Part shown: positions 7,799 through 16,515 of the stretch, one piece after another
Layout: every line of letters begins with the position of its first letter
How positions within the stretch are numbered: the stretch's first letter is position 1
DNA from: Chryseobacterium sp. E1
Lineage (GTDB): Bacteria > Bacteroidota > Bacteroidia > Flavobacteriales > Weeksellaceae
Assembly: GCA_019203745.1 (NCBI GenBank)
Contig: CP078104.1
Span: 4,774,001 to 4,838,000, forward strand
DNA: 64,000 bases
Direction: 5' to 3'
The notes under the pieces: model-generated
What the model was told of the DNA's origin: nothing
What the model saw: the letters and a program-made list of their open reading frames with translations, nothing else
The model's database searches: none
Position numbers and translations under genes: made by a program

Positions 7799-8407
7799 CA
7801 GATTCTGAGCGATTAGGTATACTCCATAATTGATTATTATTTTCCTATAATTTATATTATGTTAAATTGAATATGTTTCTTACTTTCTGTTTCTGATCAA
7901 GAACATTCTAAAACTACATCCTACTGTAAAGTTAGCAGTCAATCCTGTTTTAATGATTATTCTATATTTCCGATTTTCAGAAATAAATTTCTTTCTCCTT
8001 CAGGTTAAATCTGTTATGAACTAGATTTTAATTTGATGATATTGTACATCAGTTTCTCAATACGATCATGATTATACTCATATATCATTATTACTTAGGA
8101 TTATAGAATTAATAAGCTTTATAAATTAAAATCAATATGACATATTTTCTATTTGTATAATATTTTATAATTTGATCGACAATTATTTGGTTAAATTTTA
8201 ATAAATCAATAGATTTGCATTAAAATTACACAATGGAAAAATATTATTTCTGTCCCAGAACTGGGATACATCTGGGCAAATCTGTCCCGTAAAGCACTAA
8301 GAATCCCCTACATACTTGAATATTGGTAACAGAATAAATCATCTGAACCTGTCTCAAATACAGATTCTATCTAAACACAAATTAAAATCTCCTTAAATAA
8401 AAAAATT
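7799..8407. other. AT-rich intergenic region, no gene seen
   Basis: Six hundred bases without a plausible gene or tRNA. A perfect short palindrome, TCCCAGAACTGGGA, lies at 8253-8266, about 140 bases upstream of the secreted-protein gene, and could be a regulator site or small hairpin. I could not assign a promoter with confidence. Confidence 0.5.
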
Positions 8408-9137
8408 ATGAAAAAAAAGAATTTCGGCTTTTGGTCTATTAATCTCTGCTTTGAGTTTTGCTCAGGTTGGCATTAACACCACTAATCCCCAGACTATACT
8501 TCATGTAGACGGGGCTAAAGATAATGCTGCAACGGGTGCCCCTACGGCAGCGCAGCAGCTGAATGATTTTGTTGTCACTTCAGCTGGAAATGTTGGGATC
8601 GGTACTATAACTCCTCAAAAGAAACTAGACATTAACGCCAATAATGCGAGTTTAAGAATTACTAATCTTCCGGAGCAAATTTCTAATGACCAGGACTTTC
8701 TGACCATTAATAACGTGAATGGTGATGTGGTGGCAGCGAGATATGTCTATACAACAAGTATTACAATACCTGCCGGAACCAACGGCACTGTTACCATTCC
8801 TTCCAGTGCAACTATTCCTAATGGAATGCTGGTAATCAAGTCCAATAACACCTGTGGAGTGAATATGATTACGAATTTTATTTATTCAGACATTTCTTTG
8901 GGATATGCTACAGCTATTGCAGGAAGTGTTGTAGGCTCCTCCTCTATTGCTCCTATCCCCGGTGGTGGTGGCGGTTCCGGAGTGTGGTCAGTTAAGTTTG
9001 CAGGCATGGCTACCTGTGGTACAGGCAATAGTACTCAGTTTGATTATACAGTATCCAAACCTACGGCAAGCAGCTATCTGATTGTGAATAACGGGAATGT
9101 AGAACGAACTTATTCATTAACTATTTTCCGTCTGTAA
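8408..9137 (+). CDS. Secreted tail-fibre-like surface protein, paralogue 1 (frame break in signal peptide)
   Basis: The expected product begins MKKRISAFGLLISALSFAQ, a signal peptide, but an 8-base A-run after the ATG at 8408 puts the start out of frame by one. The mature part has VGINTTNPQTILHVDG and NVGIGTITPQKKLDI. These are the repeating 'VGIGT..P..KLDI' motifs found in flavobacterial surface proteins and resembling phage tail-fibre or adhesin heads. A glycine-rich PIPGGGGGSG loop separates it from a C-terminal beta domain ending TYSLTIFRL. The next gene is a paralogue. Function is unknown; a surface or adhesive role is inferred. Confidence 0.7.
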
Positions 9138-9189
9138 TCTCCGATGTTTAAAGGATCATTGCTATAATGATCGGTTAAAAAATTAAATT

Positions 9190-9917
9190 ATGAAGAAATT
9201 ATTTATAATACTTTACGGATTTCTCTTTACTGCCGGTTATGCCCAGTTGGGGATTAATACAACGAGTGTACAGGGAGTATTTCATGTAGATGCCGGGAAA
9301 GATAATCCTGCCTCAGGCAATCCTTCAGCGGCACAGCAGCTCAATGACTTTGTAGCATCATCGGCTGGAAATGTGGGAGTGGGAAAACCAATCCCCAGAG
9401 AAAACTGGATATAGAAGCCAACAACCAGCCACTGAGCATTCAGAATTTACTGCACCAGGTACCTGCAGATCATAATATCCTTGTAAGAGATGAAATCACC
9501 GGAGATGTTGTTTCTGCTAAATACAGTTACACTGTAACCAGTGTAGGTATACCTGCCGGGGGCAGCGCTACCGTGACAATACCTTCTAATATTAATATTC
9601 CGTCCGGAATGCTGATTATCAGAGCAGGTAATTCATGTGGAAGAACAATGATTTCCACCTATATTTACTCTGATATGTCATTGGGATACCAAAGTTCGGT
9701 AGCAAGAGATAAAGTAGGAATCGTTACCAGTTCTTCAGGAGGTGCAGGTGCATCGGTAAGCTGGGGTGTTAAGTTTCCCAACGTTACTGGTTGTGCAGAT
9801 GGAGGAAATGCTACCCAGTTTGACTACACTCTGGTAAAGACTGCAGCTGATACTTATAGGATTACCAATAATGGAAATATTGGCAAAGCGTATACTGTTA
9901 CAGTATTCAGACTATAG
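9190..9917 (+). CDS. Secreted tail-fibre-like surface protein, paralogue 2 (one frameshift)
   Basis: It begins MKKLFIILYGFLFTAGYAQ, a clean signal peptide, and continues LGINTTSVQGVFHVDAGKDN. The frame breaks near 9395 in NVGVGKPIPRE; the next frame continues KLDIEANNQPLSIQN and ends YTVTVFRL. It aligns along its whole length with the gene at 8408, 52 bases upstream, including the AAQQLNDFV.SSAGNVG segment and the final beta domain. The pair arose by tandem duplication. A terminator follows at 9938-9970. Confidence 0.7.
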
Positions 9918-9937
9918 CCTTACAATTAAAGATAAAT

Positions 9938-9970
9938 AAAAAATGCCGGAATTTTCACTCCGGCATTTTT
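9938..9970 (+). terminator. Rho-independent terminator after the paralogue pair
   Basis: Inverted repeat AAATGCCGGA / TCCGGCATTT with an 8-base loop, ending in a T-run, 20 bases past the stop at 9917. Confidence 0.8.
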
Positions 9971-10000
9971 GATAGGAATTGAAATTAATTATCATTCCAC

Positions 10001-10036
10001 AAAAAAACCGCTCTGAAAAGAGCGGTATACTTTTTT
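10001..10036 (-). terminator. Terminator of the glycine-zipper peptide gene
   Basis: ACCGCTCT-gaaa-AGAGCGGT stem. On the minus strand it is followed by a run of seven T, 21 bases past the peptide gene's stop. The plus side also has a T-run, so it may act both ways. Confidence 0.8.
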
Positions 10037-10057
10037 AACTTTTAATGGGACTGCCGA

Positions 10058-10342
10058 CTAGCAAGTAGTACCACACTCTAGTAATCTGATGTGGATCACA
10101 CCGTTGATTACACACTGTGTCTGGCAAAGAGCGTTTCCTACAACGGTACCTACACCGCCAACTACTCCACCTACTGTAGAACCTACACCGTTAACAACAC
10201 CGCCAACGATTGTTCCTACACCACCTAATACACCGCCAACTACTCCACCTAGTCCTCCGATCAATCCTCCGATTGGATCAAGAAGTCCTTCACCTGAAAT
10301 AGTTTTTAGCTCGTTTCTGTCTAATTTTTTTAAGTTTTTCAT
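10058..10342 (-). CDS. Bacteriocin-like peptide precursor with glycine-zipper repeats
   Basis: A 94-residue precursor. The leader MKNLKKLDRNELKTISG is the double-glycine-type leader common on small secreted peptides in Chryseobacterium. The core contains four consecutive 11-residue repeats from residues 30 to 73 (GLGGVVGGVLG, GVGTIVGGVVN, GVGSTVGGVVG, GVGTVVGNALC). These make a Gly/Val zipper suited to packing in a membrane. The tail holds two CxxxC pairs at residues 73/77 and 90/94 (CQTQC and CGTTC). Cleavage and export by a peptidase-containing ABC transporter would be expected, but no such transporter lies in the window. Antibacterial activity is not shown by sequence alone. Confidence 0.75.
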   Translation of the reverse strand: MKNLKKLDRNELKTISGEGLLDPIGGLIGGLGGVVGGVLGGVGTIVGGVVNGVGSTVGGVVGGVGTVVGNALCQTQCVINGVIHIRLLECGTTC

Positions 10343-10778
10343 AACTATAATTTTATATGATTATTACATCACGAATATATGAATAATTATAATAACTACA
10401 TATTATTTCGAATAAAATAATCAAATATTTTTATAATTTAATATTTCATTAATATAAAGGCATTTTTATGAAAATATCATTATTGTGTATATCTGTTTGA
10501 TTTTCTAAATGTTAAAAAATATAACTCAATTTGTCAAAATTGGAGTTAATATTTTACACCAAATATTGTTTTTATATGATTAATCTTCAATGTCTTCAAA
10601 AAATAATCATAAAGGCTATAAAAAGGCTTCAGCGCCACAAAAATTTACACCGGAAAATGGATTAAATTCTGAAAATTTAAAAATATCGGATCAATTTATC
10701 CATTTATTAAGGTAAAACCTGCTTTGATCATTGATCACGAAAATCAAATTTTGTATTTTTGCTGACATACTTTTATCA
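10343..10778. other. Intergenic region between divergent genes
   Basis: AT-rich DNA between the peptide gene (minus) and the XRE/S24 regulator (plus). Apart from the regulator promoter at 10725-10761 I see no gene or strong repeat. Confidence 0.5.
10725..10761 (+). promoter_or_regulatory. Promoter and possible operator of the XRE/S24 regulator
   Basis: TTG at 10731-10733, a 20-base spacer and TATTTTTG at 10754-10761 fit the flavobacterial promoter. The sequence TGATCATTGATCA (10725-10737), a 13-base symmetrical element, overlaps the -33 region and is a candidate operator for autoregulation. The start codon at 10779 is 17 bases past the -7 box. Confidence 0.6.
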
Positions 10779-11564
10779 ATGTCAATTTTTTCAAATAATA
10801 TACGCTTCTTAAGAGCAAGGAGAAAACTCTCCCAACAAAACGTAGCTGATGAACTTACAATTTCCCGGGTACGGTATTCTAAATATGAGAACGGGATCTC
10901 TGAGCCACCCATTGAGCTGCTGATCAGGATCTCCAAATATTTCCATGTAAGTATTGACCTTCTGCTGTCGGTAGATATTGAGAAATACCCGATGGATGAG
11001 ATGCTGAAGCTTCCGGATAACAGGATCGTCCTTCCGGTTGCTGTAGACAATCATGGGAATGATACCATAGAAATTATTCCCCAGAAAGCATCTATGGGAT
11101 ATCTGGAAGGCTATAGTGATGTAGAATATATTGAAGGGCTTCAAAGAATTGCTCTTCCTTTCCTTACCAATGGGAAATACAGAGCTTTCCCGGCAGATGG
11201 AGATTCTATGCCGCCGTTCAGAAACGGTTCTTATATTGTAGGAAAATATGTAGAGGGAATCAGTGAACTGAAACCCGGTAAAACCTATGTATTCGTTACT
11301 TTAAACGATGGGATTACCTATAAACGTTTCAAAGAGCAAAAAGATAATGCAATCTGTGTAAGTGCGGACAATTCCTTCTATGAGCCTTATGACATCCCTT
11401 TCGAAGAGGTAGTGGAAATCTGGCAGTATGCTTCTGGAATTTTCCCGGAAGATTTTGAACCGGGAGATTATGAAAGCTATAATTTTAAAGAAATGTTCCG
11501 TGAATTGAGACAGGACATCAAGGATCTGGACCGCAAGGTTTCAGGCCGCAGAAAGAAGGCTTAG
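10779..11564 (+). CDS. XRE regulator with LexA-like S24 peptidase domain
   Basis: An intact protein of 261 residues from the ATG at 10779. Residues 1-65 are an XRE helix-turn-helix (NNIRFLRARRKLSQQNVADE, then KYENGISEPP). The C-terminal half is an S24/LexA-CI-like fold with FPADGDSMPPFRNGSYIVG, where the Ser of GDSM is the candidate nucleophile, and GKTYVFVTLNDGITYKRFKE, where the Lys of YKR could be its partner. Such regulators are phage CI- or LexA-like repressors that may self-cleave under DNA damage. The upstream in-frame ATG at 10731 lies within the promoter and is rejected. A terminator follows. Confidence 0.85.
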   Translation: MSIFSNNIRFLRARRKLSQQNVADELTISRVRYSKYENGISEPPIELLIRISKYFHVSIDLLLSVDIEKYPMDEMLKLPDNRIVLPVAVDNHGNDTIEIIPQKASMGYLEGYSDVEYIEGLQRIALPFLTNGKYRAFPADGDSMPPFRNGSYIVGKYVEGISELKPGKTYVFVTLNDGITYKRFKEQKDNAICVSADNSFYEPYDIPFEEVVEIWQYASGIFPEDFEPGDYESYNFKEMFRELRQDIKDLDRKVSGRRKKA

Positions 11565-11591
11565 TTATTCGTATCTATAATCTATTACAAG

Positions 11592-11627
11592 GGCTGGTAA
11601 GATATTACCGGTCCTTTATTTTTTTAA
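11592..11627 (+). terminator. Terminator shared by the S24 regulator and exonuclease III
   Basis: GGGCTGGTAA-gata-TTACCGGTCC stem with two G-U pairs, then a T-rich run. It lies 27 bases past the regulator's stop and overlaps the last codons of the convergent xth gene. Confidence 0.6.
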
Positions 11628-12387
11628 CTCAATCCATACGGGAGCATGATCGCTGCTTTTTCCCATCCCCGTACATGCACATCTACTCCACCTGATTCTA
11701 ATCTTGGGCTGAGATAAGGGCTCAATAAAATATGATCAAGCCTCATTCCTGCATTTCGGTCATAAGCTTTATATAAGTAATCCCAGAATGTATAGATCTG
11801 TTCCTCAGGATAAAGGGCCCGGATAGAATCCAGCCAGCCTTTTTCTGTAATTCTCTAAAGGCCTTCCTTACTTCTTTTCTGTACAGGGCGTCATTCTCCC
11901 AGCGTTCAGGTTTGTAGACATCCTTCGGTTCCGGAATGATATTAAAATCACCGATCAGAATAGCCGGAAGCTCCATGCTGATCAACTGATTGGTCCGTCT
12001 TTTAAATCGTTTGATCCATGAGAGTTTATAATCAAATTTTGGCCCCGGATAAGGATTGCCGTTGGGAAGGTACAGACAGCAGATCACCATTTGATCGATA
12101 ATTGCTTCTATATACCGGCTCTGAAGATCTTCAGAATCGCCGGGAAGTGACCGTTGTACTTCCGTAATTTCCAGCTTTTTTGAGAGAATGGCTACTCCGT
12201 TCCAGCTTTTCTGTCCATTCCAGATGGCCTGATAACCGGCAGCATTGATTTCTTTTAAAGGAAAACGTTCCTGTGGAGCTTTCAGTTCCTGAAGACAGAC
12301 GATATCCGGAGCCGCTTCTTTGAGCCATTGCAGTAAAATCGGAAGACGGCCATTGATTCCATTGACATTGTAGGTGGCTATTTTCAT
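11616..12387 (-). CDS. xth: Exodeoxyribonuclease III (frames broken)
   Basis: Class II AP endonuclease/exonuclease III of about 257 residues; it cuts abasic sites and degrades 3' ends in base-excision repair. It begins MKIATYNVNGINGRLPILLQ. The metal-binding Glu is in CLQELKAP near residue 34. The Asn-Asp pair is in LIGDFNIIPEPKDVY near residue 150, and the SDHAPVW motif is near the end. One frame break near 11845 and another near 11672 split the C-terminus. The final frame reads RLDHILLSPYLSPRLESGG and WIELKK. The gene is convergent with the S24 regulator. Confidence 0.85.
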
Positions 12388-12489
12388 GGTAAATAAATTG
12401 GTCCTGGTATGTGGATTCCGGCAATAATTATTCCATATGACTGATGAATGTCGGATTGTGTGTTTTTTTAATGCCTGAAGATTATTTTG

Positions 12490-12524
12490 AAAAAGTCCAT
12501 TTCCGGATTTGCCGGAAATGGACT
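12490..12524 (-). terminator. Terminator of the ferritin-like/fasciclin operon
   Basis: Perfect 13-bp stem AGTCCATTTCCGG / CCGGAAATGGACT with a 5-base loop at 12494-12524. On the minus strand it is followed by a T-run, 29 bases past the ferritin-like gene's stop. Confidence 0.85.
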
Positions 12525-12552
12525 CACCACTTCACCATCATCCATATCACAA

Positions 12553-13368
12553 CTAAACTATGAAAAGGGAAGCAATAGCCTGTGCATCACTTCCTGTTAA
12601 AATTTCATCATAAGCTGCAGAACCTGCTGCTGTTCCAAATAAAGTTCCTGTATTATACCCTGTCTGGTTCACATTGTCTTCTCCGGCATACACAGGATTG
12701 GTTGCTGACGGCATATTTCCTCCGTTGGCTAGTTCAATCCATCCTTTATTGGCCCTCATTCTTCTTACCTGTGAAGCATGTCTGGCTTCAACAGAATGAA
12801 TCTGAAGGGCTGCCTGAAGTACGACTTTATTCGACATTACATTTCCTGCCTGCCCTTTATAAGCCCGTACCCCGGTATCTTCAAAAGCCTGTGCAAGAGT
12901 GAGAAACTGATTATAATCTGTAAAAGGAGTAAAACTACCATTGGCGGTAAAGTCGAAAGTAGGCTTACTTCCCGGAGTGGCTCCTAAAGAAGTCAGTGTA
13001 CTTTTCAGAAAGCTGACATGGGCTGATTCATGTTTGGAGATCTGCATGAAGACCGTTCTGTCACCATTGGGAATAAGTCCTGGTGTGGATAATCCTATAG
13101 CATAATATTCATTTTCCAGATATTCCAGAACCAATGCCAGCTGTAAAGCATCTGTAAGTGTACTTTTTAAGGCGGCACCTGTGGTTGCTGTTATCGTGGT
13201 TTCTGCTTTGGCTGGAGTTGTCATAAATGTTCCTAATCCAAGTGGTACTGCTGCTACTGCTGCTTTTTTTCCGAATAATGAGATATTCGTAAGAGTTTCA
13301 AGTCTTGATGCCTCCGTTGTGAAAAATTTATCATGGGAAAGCTTATCCAGTAATCGAAGAATATTCAT
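12553..13368 (-). CDS. Ferritin-like domain protein 1
   Basis: An intact 271-residue protein. Residues 30-56 (LFGKKAAVAAVPLGLGTFMT, then TPAKA) look like an internal signal/export segment. The rest is a four-helix ferritin-like (Ferritin_2) bundle. Candidate iron ligands lie in LVLEYLENEYYAIGL, ISKHESAHVSFLK, AFEDTGVRAYKGQ and IHSVEARHASQVRRMR. It is followed by no other gene before a strong terminator. Together with the next ferritin-like gene and the fasciclin gene it forms an operon divergent from a sigma/anti-sigma pair. The arrangement is recurrent in Bacteroidota; its role, perhaps stress or cell-envelope metal handling, is not established. Confidence 0.8.
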   Translation of the reverse strand: MNILRLLDKLSHDKFFTTEASRLETLTNISLFGKKAAVAAVPLGLGTFMTTPAKAETTITATTGAALKSTLTDALQLALVLEYLENEYYAIGLSTPGLIPNGDRTVFMQISKHESAHVSFLKSTLTSLGATPGSKPTFDFTANGSFTPFTDYNQFLTLAQAFEDTGVRAYKGQAGNVMSNKVVLQAALQIHSVEARHASQVRRMRANKGWIELANGGNMPSATNPVYAGEDNVNQTGYNTGTLFGTAAGSAAYDEILTGSDAQAIASLFIV

Positions 13369-13392
13369 AATATGAGTTTTAAGGGTGAATGA

Positions 13393-14101
13393 TTAGATGA
13401 TACCTCTTTCTTTCCAGGTAAAAGGTGTTTTAATGAATGCTCCGGCAGCCATTACAATATCTTTCGGTTCTTTGCAAGGTCAAGCCCGTTAGCATCTATT
13501 ACATCATCTCCTGAAAAATCTGCAGATCCGGGATTGATCAGATTCCTGATTGCAGAAGCATGTCTGGCTTCAACCGAAACTATTTTACCGGCAATAACCA
13601 GATAAGTTGGATTGGAAATATATTTTCCGGCGCCGTTATAAGCTGCCACTCCTGTATCTTCTAATGCTTTTGCAGTAGCCAGTACTGAATTCCGGTCATT
13701 AAAATTCACATTCGGGTACTGAAATTCCAGCTTGGGAAGGACATGGTCTGTAGCACCGCTGATGGCTACTTTAAAGAAATCCCTGTGTATTACTTCATGA
13801 TGATAAAGGTCTGTAAAAACTTCTTTTTCAATGCTGGAAATTCCTGTATAGAAGTTATTAACTACTTTCGTGTAAAAGTCTGCTTCCAGTTGCTCCAGTG
13901 CATAGGCATAATTTAAAATACCCACATCTCCTGTTCCAAGATCATATTTTGATTCTTCCATCATCTGAAAGTCATCGTTGTCATCACAGCCTATTATGGT
14001 AAGGCCTGCGATGGCTAGCCCTACTCCGCTTAATTTTAGAAAATTTCTTCTGCTGGTATCAAGGTTTGCTCCGCATTAGATACCTGAACTGTTCTTTTCA
14101 T
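13393..14101 (-). CDS. Ferritin-like domain protein 2 with Tat-type signal (frames broken)
   Basis: About 236 residues. The N-terminus reads MKRTVQVSNAEQT, then in a shifted frame TSRRNFLKLSGVGLAIAGL, a twin-arginine motif (SRRNFLK) followed by a lipobox-like TIIGC. This suggests export in a folded state and possible lipidation. The ferritin-like bundle has NYAYALEQLEADFYTKVV, HHEVIHRDFF, AKALEDTGVAAYNGAG and VSVEARHASAIRNL. Breaks fall near 14075 and 13475; the last frame reads DIVMAAGAFIKTPFTWKERG. It is 24 bases upstream of ferritin-like gene 1 and shares its helix signatures, so the pair is probably duplicated. Confidence 0.75.
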
Positions 14102-14181
14102 ATGATTATTTTTTAGTGTTCGGATTAATAGGAAATAGGATAAAAAGCATATTTCAGTATACTGTTTATCCTGATCAATTA

Positions 14182-14750
14182 TTAAGGCATTAAAACCGTA
14201 TCGATGACATGGATCATTCCATTAGATTGGTTTACGTCTGCAATAGTTACTTTGGCACTGTTTCCCTTAGCATCTTTTATGTAGAGGTCTTTTCCTTTAG
14301 TCAGAAAATAAGTTCTTCGCCCTGTACTGTTTTCATCATGCTTTTTCCGTTTCCAGCTTTTACAGCAGCCCAGATTTCTTTAGCGCTGTATCTTCCGGGA
14401 AGTACATGGTACGTTAATATGCTAGTGAGTATTGCCTTATTTTCAGGCTTTACCAGGTTTTCAACTGTTCCTTTTGGAAGTTTTGCAAAAGCAGCGTCTG
14501 TAGGTGCCAATACAGTAAAAGGACCCGCTCCCTGTAATGTTTCTACCAGACCTGCAGCCTTTACCGCTGCTACAAGTGTTTTGTGGTCTTTAGAATTTAT
14601 GGCGTTCTCAATAATATTTTTGGATGGATACATTGGAGCTCCTCCTACCATTACTGTCTTTTCTTTCATCGTTTGTGCAGTTACCTTCCCGCTGAAAGCA
14701 AATGATAAAACTACCATTGCTAAAACTGTGATTCTTGAATGTGTGTTCAT
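14182..14750 (-). CDS. Fasciclin-domain secreted protein (one frameshift)
   Basis: A signal peptide (VLAMVVLSFAFSGKVTAQ) is followed by a single fasciclin (FAS1) domain. Conserved blocks are LVAAVKAAGLVETLQGAGPF, TVLAPTDAAFAKLPKGTVE, the helix ILTSILTYHVLPG, and a final DVNQSNGMIHVIDTVLMP. The frame breaks near 14310 in the GEELIF stretch. Length of about 190 residues is normal for one-domain members. FAS1 proteins mediate adhesion or ligand binding at the cell surface; a specific ligand is unknown. It is first in the minus-strand operon with two ferritin-like genes. Confidence 0.8.
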
Positions 14751-14971
14751 TGCGTTGATTTTTAGTTAATTATATTGAATGTGTTTTAAAATCATTTACG
14801 AGGCTGGTTTTATTTTAGATTGAAAAAAACAAAATAAATTATAACTATCTGATTTGTAGTGCATTATTTTTATTGAAAAATAAAATTTAACTCCTGAAAT
14901 CTAATTTTCATATTGAATATTTTTCAATAATTCTCAGGAAAACATATACGAAATAAAAGGTATTTCGGATT

Positions 14972-15004
14972 TTGATGGGTATATGATTTATTTTATTACA
15001 TTTG
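14972..15004 (+). promoter_or_regulatory. Promoter of the ECF sigma factor operon
   Basis: TTG at 14972-14974 and TACATTTG at 14997-15004, spacer 22 bases. The predicted start site near 15011 is about a dozen bases before the coding region. Confidence 0.5.
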
Positions 15005-15022
15005 ACCTGAAAAATAAAAGCT

Positions 15023-15569
15023 ATTAAAACAACCTATTCGGAAGACGAACTTATCGTTTTGCTAAAAAAAAAAACGAAACTGGTTTTCATTATCTGTATG
15101 ACCACTATTCCGGTGCGTTGTACGGGATCATTCTCCGGATCGTTCAGTCTAAAGAATATACTGAGGAAGTTATTCAGGATGTTTTTGTTAAAATATGGAA
15201 CTCTATTCATCAGTATGACGCTTCCAAAGGAAGGTTTTACACATGGATGATCAATATTGCAAGAAATACGGCAATTGATTATTTAAAATCCAAAAGTTTT
15301 CAGAATGAGCTTAAAAACCAATCACTACCGGATTTCGTATATAATACTGCAGAACTTTCAACGGTCAATAATACATCCGATTATATTGGATTTGATAATG
15401 TGCTTGAAAGTCTGGAAGAAGATAAGCAACAACTTCTGAATCTTGCTTATTATCAGGGGTATACCCAGAATGAAATATCCGAAAACTGAAAATACCGCTG
15501 GGAACGGTAAAAACGAAAATGCGGAATGCACTGATGAAATTAAAAGATTTGCTAAAAGACTATCAATAA
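15023..15569 (+). CDS. ECF-type RNA polymerase sigma factor (frames broken)
   Basis: A sigma-70 family ECF factor of about 182 residues. Region 2 contains GFHYLYDHYSGALYGIIL, EEVIQDVFVKIW and GRFYTWMINIARNTAIDYL. Region 4 contains QQLLNLAYYQGYTQNEI and IPLGTVKTKMRNALMKLK. Breaks are in an 11-A run at 15064-15074 (one A short) and near 15487. The frame opens TTYSEDELIVLL with no ATG; the codon at the expected start is ATT (15023), either a rare start or a base error. The downstream anti-sigma gene starts 1 base after the stop. Confidence 0.8.
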
Positions 15570-15570
15570 A

Positions 15571-16389
15571 TTGAACACTAAAGAATACATATCATCCGGA
15601 ATTATAGAATCTTATATTCTTGGCCATGCTTCTCCTGAAGAGGCAGGGATTTTGGAGTGTGTGATGAAAAATAATGCTGAGGTAAAAGCAGCTTTTGAGG
15701 AGACACAGAAAACTTTGAAGACCTCGCAACAGCACAGGCTGTAACTCCTCCGGGGATTTGAAATCTAAAATCTGGAACAGAATTCAGCAGGAGCAGGTTG
15801 TTGAAGAAGTTCCTCCTGCTCTTTCAGCAGATATTTCTGAACCAAAACAACATAAGGAAAGTATACAACAGGAGAAAATACAGAAAAACACATCCTGGAA
15901 AACGTATGCAATAGCTGCATCTGTACTGTTTCTTGTAAGTGTTGCCGGAAACGTATACTGGATGAATACCCAATCTGACAATCAAAAGGAAATAGCTTTA
16001 ATGGCAGCTGATAAAAAGCAACAGGATCAGGCTATGGAAAAAATGAACCGGAAAATTAATATGTTTTCCAATCCTGATATGCAGATGGTGATACTAAAGG
16101 GTGTAGAAAAACATACAGAAGCCAAAGCCATGGTTTTCTGGGACAAAAAAACAAAAGAAGTATATCTGAATGCGGAAAACTTCCTAAAGCTCCTGAAGGA
16201 ATGCAGTATCAGCTCTGGGCTATTGAAGACGGCCAGCCTGTAAGCGCAGGAATGTATACTGAAGATAAAGACAGCAGAATTGCTCTGGCTAATATTCCGA
16301 AAGCGCAGGCTTTTGCCATCACACTCGAAAAAGAAGGCGGAAGTAAAGCTCCTACTATGGAAAATATGTTTGTAATGGGAGAAATTTAA
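15571..16389 (+). CDS. Anti-sigma factor, RskA-like (frames broken)
   Basis: It starts at TTG 15571 (MNTKEYISSGIIESYILGHA), one base past the sigma gene. The cytoplasmic part is followed by one membrane helix, TYAIAASVLFLVSVAGNVYW, and a periplasmic RskA-type domain with MQYQLWAIEDGQPVSAGMY, the conserved RskA signature. No zinc-binding HxxxCxxC is seen in the N-terminal part. Breaks fall near 15718, 15757 and 16185. Length of about 272 residues is typical. It should hold the sigma factor inactive at the membrane until an envelope signal releases it. Confidence 0.8.
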
Positions 16390-16404
16390 AATCTTCTATA
16401 AATC

Positions 16405-16439
16405 AAAAAAGCAAGGCAGACACTATCATTCAGCCTTGC
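16405..16439 (-). terminator. Terminator of the outer-membrane protein gene
   Basis: GCAAGGC / GCCTTGC stem. On the minus strand it is followed by six T. It serves the gene that ends at 16516. Confidence 0.65.
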
Positions 16440-16515
16440 AGGTTTCAGGTAAATCAGATTCGGGAAATAAAAATATCCGTGTAGAATAAGTTGATGATCT
16501 GTTTCTTATAATACT

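Noticed and set aside
7799..8407. tRNA or other structured RNA gene
   Set aside because: No cloverleaf or anticodon-like arrangement was found by eye; only a 14-base palindrome stands out.
10089..10382. Proline-rich plus-strand frame
   Set aside because: It is the antisense reading of the glycine-zipper peptide gene; Gly/Val codons read backwards give the Pro-Thr pattern. The minus gene has a leader and terminator, this frame does not.
10731..10778. Upstream start for the XRE/S24 regulator
   Set aside because: These codons lie within the -33/-7 promoter; the ATG at 10779 gives the standard XRE start.
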